From contig CAZMXI010000100.1 of assembly GCA_964570205.1 (NCBI GenBank), positions 1-18,413 of the forward strand: 18,413 nucleotides of DNA, given 5' to 3'. The position numbers and the translations under genes are program-made. How positions within the stretch are numbered: the stretch's first letter is position 1; the number at the start of each line of letters is the position of its first letter. Of the stretch, positions 13,488 through 18,413 are shown in pieces. The DNA comes from CAZMXI01 sp964570205 (GTDB lineage Bacteria > Planctomycetota > Phycisphaerae > Tepidisphaerales > Tepidisphaeraceae). The notes beneath the pieces were generated by a model. It had not been told where the DNA came from. It did not search any database and saw nothing but the letters and a program-made list of their open reading frames with translations.

Positions 13488-13505
13488 GCGGCCTCTCTTG
13501 GCCGC
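13488..13505 (-). other. Stem-loop downstream of hypE, before hoxE
   Basis: GCGGCC (13488-13493) and GGCCGC (13500-13505) form a 6-base-pair GC stem with a 6-base loop, starting 14 bases after the hypE stop in the direction of transcription. No U-run follows, so complete termination is unlikely. It may be an attenuator or a processing site separating maturation and structural messages. The stem is short, and such repeats arise often in GC-rich DNA. Confidence 0.4.
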
Positions 13506-13519
13506 ATCGCTTCGCATTC

Positions 13520-14566
13520 CTAGCAAATCCGCGGCAACTGCTCGCCGTAAGGCTTCTGCAAGATGCGCCTTCCGCCGATCGTCGTCCGCAGTTCGCAGAT
13601 TCCATCCTCGATAGCCTCCACCTTTCCGATGATCCGCGACTCGCGCCCGTTCGGATCATCCCTTAACGCCTGGAGCGCCTCCTCGGCCTTCTCCTCACGC
13701 ACGACAACCACAACCTTTCCCTCGTTGGCCACATCCAGCGGATCGAGCCCCAGCATCTCCGCCGCGTGCCGCGTTTCCGGCCGAACCGGGATATGCTCTT
13801 CTTCCAGGACGATGTGCCAACCCGTTCTCTGCGCCAGATCCACCACGACGCCGGCGAGGCCGGCTCGCGTCGGGTCGCGCATGTAGACAACGCCATCGCC
13901 CGCGCGATCCATGAGCCGGCCGATCATGCCGCTCAGCGGTGCCACGTCGCTGCGCACGGCACTCTGCATCTGCGGCATTTCCCTGGCCAGCATGACCGCA
14001 AGCCCGTGATCAGCGATCGGGCCGTTAATCAGCACGACATCGCCCGGGCGAACCTGATCGGGGTGCAGCCTGCGCCGCCCCAAAACAGCGCCAACGCCGG
14101 CCGTCGTAATGTACATCGAATCCTGGCCGGCGCGGCCAATCACCTTGGTGTCGCCCGTAACCACGCCAACGCCGGCTTCTTTGGCCGTCAGTGCGATCGA
14201 CTCCATCACGCAGGCAAGAAGCGATTCCTCGATCCCTTCGCACAGAATCAGGCCCAGGGCGATCCCCAAGGGCTTCGCTCCGCAGACCGCCAGGTCGTTG
14301 ACCGTGCCGCTTACCGCAAGCCGCCCGATGTCGCCGCCGGGAAATACAAGCGGCTGAACCACATAAGAGTCGATCGTCAGCGCCGTGCGATCCCCCTCGA
14401 CAGGCAACAGCGCCGAATCCAGCAATTCGTTCAGCGCCGGGTTGCCCAGCCGAGGCATGACCAGGCGAGCCAGCAGCTCATCCGTGAGCTGTCCACCGCC
14501 GCCGTGGGCAAGCATGATGCGGCGCACACCCGCGTTCGGCATGAGATTGGTTGCGTCTGCGGTCAT
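13520..14566 (-). CDS. hypE: Hydrogenase expression/formation protein HypE
   Basis: 348 residues from the ATG at 14566, which overlaps the hypD stop as ATGA; a longer open frame to 14719 lies inside hypD and is not supported. HypE belongs to the PurM/AIR-synthase fold. It dehydrates the thiocarbamate that HypF puts on its C-terminal cysteine, giving the thiocyanate donor of the active-site CN ligands. The essential C-terminal PRIC is present with Cys348 as the last residue. IMLAHGGGGQLTDELL, VNDLAVCGAKPLGIALGL, GVVTGDTKVIGR and RDPTRAGLAGV are the conserved ATP-site and core blocks in the usual order. Confidence 0.97.
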   Translation of the reverse strand: MTADATNLMPNAGVRRIMLAHGGGGQLTDELLARLVMPRLGNPALNELLDSALLPVEGDRTALTIDSYVVQPLVFPGGDIGRLAVSGTVNDLAVCGAKPLGIALGLILCEGIEESLLACVMESIALTAKEAGVGVVTGDTKVIGRAGQDSMYITTAGVGAVLGRRRLHPDQVRPGDVVLINGPIADHGLAVMLAREMPQMQSAVRSDVAPLSGMIGRLMDRAGDGVVYMRDPTRAGLAGVVVDLAQRTGWHIVLEEEHIPVRPETRHAAEMLGLDPLDVANEGKVVVVVREEKAEEALQALRDDPNGRESRIIGKVEAIEDGICELRTTIGGRRILQKPYGEQLPRIC

Positions 14567-15654
14567 GACTTGCTGCCGGCTCGCTTGTACTTGAACCACG
14601 CCTGACACGTTCCCTCGGAACTGACCATGCACGGACCGATGGCGTTGACGGGCGTGCAGGTCTTGGCGAAAAGACGGCAGTCCGCCGGCGTGCATCGCCC
14701 GGTGATCACCTCGCCGCAACGGCAGCCCGGCGGCTCCGGGGTGTCGGTGTCGGCGATCCGGAACCTGACCTTGGCGTCAAATCCGGCAAACTCACTCCGA
14801 AGTTTCAGGCCGCTTGCCGGCAGCATGCCCAGCCCCCGCCATCGCATATCGGCCGGCTCGAAGACCCGGGCGATCACCGCCTGCGCCCGGGCGTTTCCGT
14901 TGGCTGTCACCGCCTGAGGATACAGGTTTTCCAGGCGAGGTTCACCGTCCCGGACCATCTCTGTGAGCTTCGCCAGGCCCGCCGCAATGTGCGCATCCTC
15001 GAAGCCTGCTATCGCACAAGGCAGTCCGTACTCCTCCACGATCGGCCGAAACACCTCGTAACCGAGGATGACCGCCACATGGCCCGGGCAGAGGAAACCC
15101 TGGACGTTGACCGTGCCGGAATCGAGCAGCGCCCGCATCGCGGGCATGATGCACTTGTGGCTGACCAGGACTGTGAAATTGGTCAGCTTGAGGCGATGGG
15201 CCTCGATCGCGGCAATAGCGGTTGCGGGAGTCGTGGTCTCGAAGCCAACGGCCGCGAGGACCACCTGACGTTGCGGTTCGGCGGCGGCCAGTTTCACGGC
15301 ATCCATCGCGCTGTAGACGATGCGAATATCGGCCCCGCGACCGCGGGCCTTTTCCATGCTGCCTGCCGAGCCGTTGACTCGCATCATGTCGCCGTAGGTG
15401 CAGATCGTGACCCCGGGACGATCCGCGACCTCGATGAACTGGTCAATATCGCCCTGGGCCGTGACGCATACCGGGCAGCCCGGGCCGCTCAACAGCTTGA
15501 CATTGGCGGGCATGAGGCTATGCAACCCGCAGCGGAACGCGGCGACCGTATGCGTGCCGCACACTTCCATGAACTGCACGGGCGCACCCAGAACGCCAGC
15601 GGCGGTCTGAAGCCTGTCCAGCCATGTGCGTGTTTCAACGACCTTGCGGCTCAT
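14563..15654 (-). CDS. hypD: Hydrogenase formation protein HypD
   Basis: 363 residues, the normal length. HypD is the [4Fe-4S] scaffold on which, with HypC, the Fe(CN)2CO unit is built. Conserved motifs are FMEVCGTHT (Cys32), LLSGPGCPVCVT (Cys60, Cys63), AAVGFETTTPATA and GFLCPGHVAVILG. The Cys-rich C-terminal region GCRCGEVITGRCTPADC, followed by CTP, GPCMVSSEGTC and AW, provides the cluster ligands and redox cysteines. The ATG lies 20 bases before the hypC stop, preceded by AGGAAGG, and the stop overlaps the hypE start, so hypC-hypD-hypE are translationally coupled. Confidence 0.97.
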   Translation of the reverse strand: MSRKVVETRTWLDRLQTAAGVLGAPVQFMEVCGTHTVAAFRCGLHSLMPANVKLLSGPGCPVCVTAQGDIDQFIEVADRPGVTICTYGDMMRVNGSAGSMEKARGRGADIRIVYSAMDAVKLAAAEPQRQVVLAAVGFETTTPATAIAAIEAHRLKLTNFTVLVSHKCIMPAMRALLDSGTVNVQGFLCPGHVAVILGYEVFRPIVEEYGLPCAIAGFEDAHIAAGLAKLTEMVRDGEPRLENLYPQAVTANGNARAQAVIARVFEPADMRWRGLGMLPASGLKLRSEFAGFDAKVRFRIADTDTPEPPGCRCGEVITGRCTPADCRLFAKTCTPVNAIGPCMVSSEGTCQAWFKYKRAGSKS

Positions 15655-15877
15655 GGCCTTCCTGCGCCTTCAATACGTCCTCGAGCACCGCAAACGTCTC
15701 TTCCGCTTCCTTGCAGTCCAGCCGCTGAATCGCAAAACCAGCGTGGATCAACACCCAGTCGCCTTCCTGCACCTCGGGCACGAGGATGGTGTTGATCCGC
15801 ACGCGGCTCCCGTGCAGGTCGACAACGGCTTCATCGCCGTCCTTCTGTCTTACTTGTGCAGGCACTGCCAGGCACAT
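15635..15877 (-). CDS. hypC: Hydrogenase assembly chaperone HypC
   Basis: 80 residues, typical of the HypC/HupF/HybG family. MCLAVPAQV gives the essential Cys2 after Met1 is removed; this residue contacts iron in the HypC-HypD complex and later the large subunit. The conserved mid-protein VQEGDWVLIHAGFAIQRLD is present. The gene starts 53 bases after the hypF stop, with a weak GAGG ribosome site 4 bases before the ATG, and overlaps hypD by 20 bases. Only one HypC-type chaperone is encoded, consistent with one hydrogenase being matured by this set. Confidence 0.96.
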   Translation of the reverse strand: MCLAVPAQVRQKDGDEAVVDLHGSRVRINTILVPEVQEGDWVLIHAGFAIQRLDCKEAEETFAVLEDVLKAQEGHEPQGR

Positions 15878-15930
15878 ACAGCCTCAATCCGGAATGATTC
15901 CTAAGGTGAAGGGAGGATCAACAAACAGCT

Positions 15931-18267
15931 TCATTCCTCATCCTTCATCGTTTTCGATGCCACTGCGGCCTGCCCGAACGCTGTACCGCCGTCGTTCGGA
16001 GGCACCATCCGATGCCGCAATACTCTCATGCCCCGGCTGGTCAGTCTTTCAACCAGCAACCGCGTGAGCAACTGATTGCAGAACACACCGCCCGAAAGCC
16101 CCACGGTCGTAACTCCGGTCCGGCGGGATTCTGCCACGACCGCCTTCTCCCAGGCCCGGGCAAACTGATCATGAAAGAGCGCCGACAACTGCGACGCCGC
16201 CCAGCCCCTCTCCTGCCGGCGGAGCATTTCGTGCACCAGGGTAGACAGATCAACCGTACTCGACGAGCCCGGCTGCAACTCGAACATATCTTCGGTGACC
16301 TCTCCGGGCTCGGCCAGGGCCGCCAGCGATTCCAGCTTCATCGCAGCCTCGGCCTCGAAGCCATTGTAATGGCACACCCCCAGCAACGCGCCAACTCCGT
16401 CAAAGAAACGGCCGGCGCCGCTGCTTCGCACACACTGCAATCCCCGCCGAATCATGCCCGTCAGGAACTGCCGTTCCTGCGGATCCCCAATCAGTCGTTC
16501 CATCATGGGATGATCGGCAAAACCGGGCCCGAAGGCTTGATAGAGCAAAGCCATGCCGCAGCGGCGGGTGTCTTTCGCTGCCGCGTCTCCGCCCGCCAGA
16601 AGCATGGGTGCCAGGTGCGCCAGCCGTCGATAAACCCTTAAGTCCGCAAGCAACAACTCCCCTCCCCACATCGTCCCATCCATCCCGTAGCCTACGCCAT
16701 CACACACCACCGCCAGAATCGGCCCCTCGATGCCGTGCTCGGCCATCAAGGCCGCGGCATGGGCGTGGTGATGTTGAACACCAATCAACCGAATGCCCAT
16801 CTCCTCGGCGATCTGACGGGCCGCCTGGGTGCTAAGGTAGACCGGGTGCAGATCGTGCGCGACCCATTGTGGTCGAACGCCAAAAAGTCCCTGCATGTCG
16901 CGGATCGTCTTGAGGAAGGACTCATACGCCTTGGCGTGGGTCAGGTCGCCAATGTGCTGGCTGAGGATCGCCCTGCCGCCACGGACCACCGCAACAGTGT
17001 TCTTCAGCTCGCCGCCAACGGCGAGCCCAGGTGCTTCGCACCCACTGGGCAATGCCAGGGACGCGGGGACAAATCCCCTCGCTCTGCGAACGGGCATCGG
17101 CTCGCCGTCGGCAAAGTCGATCAGCACCGAGTCATCGACCGGCCGCTCAATCGGGCGATCATGCCAGAGAATCGCATCGCACATGGGCCCCAGGCGCTGT
17201 ACAGCATCATCGTTCGAGATCACCAGCGGCTCATCGCTGACGTTGGCGCTGGTCATGACTAATGGGCCCAGACCGCCGCCGCGAGCGAACAGCAGGTGTT
17301 GGATCGGAGTGTTGGGCAGCATCACGCCAAGGCGATGGCTGTCCGGCGCTACGCCGCCAGCTACGCCGCCAGTGCCCTTCCGAGCCGCAAGGATGATCGG
17401 ACTGGCAGGCGACCGCATCAGACGCTCGGCCGATTCGCTCAATTGAACCAGATTCCGTGCTTCCTCAATGCTCCGAACCATCAGCGCAAAGGGCTTGCGG
17501 TCGCGTACCTTCAACTTACGGAGCCTGGCGACGGCGGCCTCATCATCGGCACAACAGGCGAGGTGGAACCCTCCAACCCCTTTAATAGCAATCACTTGGC
17601 CGGATTTAAGCTTTGTCACCGCAGTTTCGATCAAATCGCCATCAATTCGCCTTCCGTGCGGATCGACGATGTCCAGCCTCGGTCCACAATGATGACACGC
17701 GACAGGCTGTGCGTGAAAACGACGATCGGATGCATCCGTGTACTCGGCCCGACAATCCAGGCACATCTCGAAGCCGGCCATAGTCGTGTTCGCCCGGTCA
17801 TAGGGCACGCCGCGGACGATCGAGAATCTAGGCCCGCAGTTCGTGCAGTTGATCAAGCCATACCCATGCCGACGGTCCGCCGGATCGAGCATCTCCCGCA
17901 CGCAGTCGGGACAGGTGGCGGCATCAACCGTAACATCAGTTTTAACAGAGGTTAACCGACTGCGCCCAATCTCGAAAACGCGATCCTCGGGCTCAATCGC
18001 CAAGTCGATGGATTCAACCCGCTCCCACACCGCCAAGGCCGGACGACGGGTATTCAGTTCGGCGATGAACCGGTCCAGTTCATCGACGGACCCTTGCCCT
18101 TCTATCAGAACTCCCGCGCCATCGTTACGCACAAAGCCCGTGAGATGGTGCTCGACGGCGATGCGGTAAACAAACGGCCGAAACCCCACACCCTGCACCT
18201 GGCCGATGATGCGCCATCGCCTACGGGCGAGTTCCTGGCGTTGAGGATGGGGCGAGCAATACCGCAT
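15931..18267 (-). CDS. hypF: Carbamoyltransferase HypF
   Basis: 778 residues, the usual length. HypF turns carbamoyl phosphate and ATP into carbamoyl-adenylate and transfers the carbamoyl group to HypE, the first step of CN ligand synthesis. Domains in order: acylphosphatase-like (about 18-105, with GQVQGVGFRPFVYR and Asn48); two zinc modules (C119/C122/C141/C144 and C169/C172/C191/C194, as CPDC, CTNC, CLDC, CHHC); a YrdC-like domain (about 205-395, AIKGVGGFHLACCADD, SANVSDEPL); and a Kae1-like domain (about 410-770, AHDLHPVYLST, GVQHHHAHAAA, GLSGGVFCNQLL, PPNDGGTAFGQA). The ATG has no clear Shine-Dalgarno sequence. It is the first gene of the hydrogenase unit, downstream of a candidate promoter. 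It contains a 12-base in-frame tandem duplication at 17348-17371. Confidence 0.97.
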   Translation of the reverse strand: MRYCSPHPQRQELARRRWRIIGQVQGVGFRPFVYRIAVEHHLTGFVRNDGAGVLIEGQGSVDELDRFIAELNTRRPALAVWERVESIDLAIEPEDRVFEIGRSRLTSVKTDVTVDAATCPDCVREMLDPADRRHGYGLINCTNCGPRFSIVRGVPYDRANTTMAGFEMCLDCRAEYTDASDRRFHAQPVACHHCGPRLDIVDPHGRRIDGDLIETAVTKLKSGQVIAIKGVGGFHLACCADDEAAVARLRKLKVRDRKPFALMVRSIEEARNLVQLSESAERLMRSPASPIILAARKGTGGVAGGVAPDSHRLGVMLPNTPIQHLLFARGGGLGPLVMTSANVSDEPLVISNDDAVQRLGPMCDAILWHDRPIERPVDDSVLIDFADGEPMPVRRARGFVPASLALPSGCEAPGLAVGGELKNTVAVVRGGRAILSQHIGDLTHAKAYESFLKTIRDMQGLFGVRPQWVAHDLHPVYLSTQAARQIAEEMGIRLIGVQHHHAHAAALMAEHGIEGPILAVVCDGVGYGMDGTMWGGELLLADLRVYRRLAHLAPMLLAGGDAAAKDTRRCGMALLYQAFGPGFADHPMMERLIGDPQERQFLTGMIRRGLQCVRSSGAGRFFDGVGALLGVCHYNGFEAEAAMKLESLAALAEPGEVTEDMFELQPGSSSTVDLSTLVHEMLRRQERGWAASQLSALFHDQFARAWEKAVVAESRRTGVTTVGLSGGVFCNQLLTRLLVERLTSRGMRVLRHRMVPPNDGGTAFGQAAVASKTMKDEE
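17348..17371. repeat. 12-bp perfect tandem duplication inside hypF
   Basis: GCTACGCCGCCA occurs twice in direct succession (17348-17359 and 17360-17371). On the coding strand it encodes the repeated GGVA of TGGVAGGVAPDS, in the YrdC-like part just before the conserved RLGVMLPNTP block. The reading frame is kept, so the effect is a four-residue loop repeat. Confidence 0.85.
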
Positions 18268-18291
18268 GCAAATAGGACTAAAAGGTCGGCC

Positions 18292-18319
18292 ATTCTCGCG
18301 ATTTCGTGAGGCGTGTCAA
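18292..18319 (-). promoter_or_regulatory. Candidate promoter of the hyp-hox unit
   Basis: On the minus strand, a perfect TTGACA (18319-18314) is followed after 16 bases by GAGAAT (18297-18292, 4 of 6 matches). The predicted start near 18285 leaves an 18-base or so leader before the hypF ATG. The surrounding DNA is noticeably more AT-rich than the genes. No sigma54-type GG/GC element was seen. Confidence 0.45.
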
Positions 18320-18366
18320 TGACATTGTGAAAAAATGAACGATCTCGCCTCTGGCTATATTCACAA
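18295..18366. promoter_or_regulatory. Dyad elements over and upstream of the hypF promoter (candidate operators)
   Basis: Three symmetric elements lie here. CTCGCGA-TT-TCGTGAG (18295-18310, 6 of 7 pairs) lies across the -10 box and spacer. CAATG-A-CATTG (18317-18327, perfect) overlaps the -35 box. TTGTGAA (18325-18331) and TTCACAA (18360-18366) form a perfect 7-base inverted pair 28 bases apart, upstream of the promoter. They could be regulator sites for a hydrogenase operon that is expected to respond to oxygen, hydrogen or redox state. None matches a well-known consensus that I can name. Confidence 0.3.
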
Positions 18367-18413
18367 CTAGATACGTCACTGGGTATTACGTTCGCATAGC
18401 ACCTCGCCCCTTT

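Noticed and set aside
1..18413. CRISPR arrays, tRNA or rRNA genes, insertion sequences, toxin-antitoxin or prophage modules
   Set aside because: None could be supported: no regularly spaced repeats, no cloverleaf-like segment noticed, and no transposase, integrase or phage structural protein. The S24 repressor alone is not evidence for a prophage.

Overview
The window is GC-rich (roughly 60-65 % by eye) bacterial chromosomal DNA with tightly packed genes. No rRNA, tRNA, CRISPR array, transposase or phage structural gene is visible. The left third carries a secreted DUF1080 protein, a xylose-isomerase-like TIM-barrel protein and a twin-arginine-exported Gfo/Idh/MocA oxidoreductase. That mix is typical of the Planctomycetota/Verrucomicrobiota/Lentisphaerota group, and a phycisphaera-like planctomycete is my best guess. 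This is an inference from gene families, because no taxonomic marker is present.

Left region (1-6979). On the minus strand, read right to left, are a solitary nuoB (complex I subunit B), a sugar isomerase/epimerase-like protein and a DUF1080 protein cut by the window edge. On the plus strand are a secreted parvulin-type peptidyl-prolyl isomerase starting at TTG, an XRE/S24 self-cleaving repressor with a candidate autoregulatory operator, a Tat-exported Gfo/Idh/MocA oxidoreductase, and 16 bases after it a secreted protein of unknown function.

Right region (6960-18267). All twelve genes lie on the minus strand and read in the order hypF-hypC-hypD-hypE-hoxE-hoxF-hoxU-hoxY-hoxH-protease-hypA-hypB. 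They form one near-continuous transcription unit with mostly overlapping or closely spaced reading frames. The unit encodes a complete bidirectional NAD-linked [NiFe] hydrogenase of the HoxEFUYH type (group 3d). HoxYH is the hydrogenase module and HoxEFU the NADH-oxidising diaphorase module. With it come all six Hyp maturation proteins and the HoxH endopeptidase. HypF and HypE make the cyanide ligands from carbamoyl phosphate, HypC and HypD assemble the Fe(CN)2CO unit, HypA and HypB insert nickel, and the protease trims the HoxH C-terminus. A candidate promoter with two short dyads lies upstream of hypF. Two GC-rich stem-loops sit inside the unit, at the hypE/hoxE and hoxY/hoxH junctions.

The hydrogenase cluster is a known system in a compact, self-sufficient layout. 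The least explained items are the secreted protein paired with the Gfo/Idh/MocA oxidoreductase, the solitary nuoB, the intra-operon stem-loops, and a difference in strand composition between the left region and the hydrogenase region.
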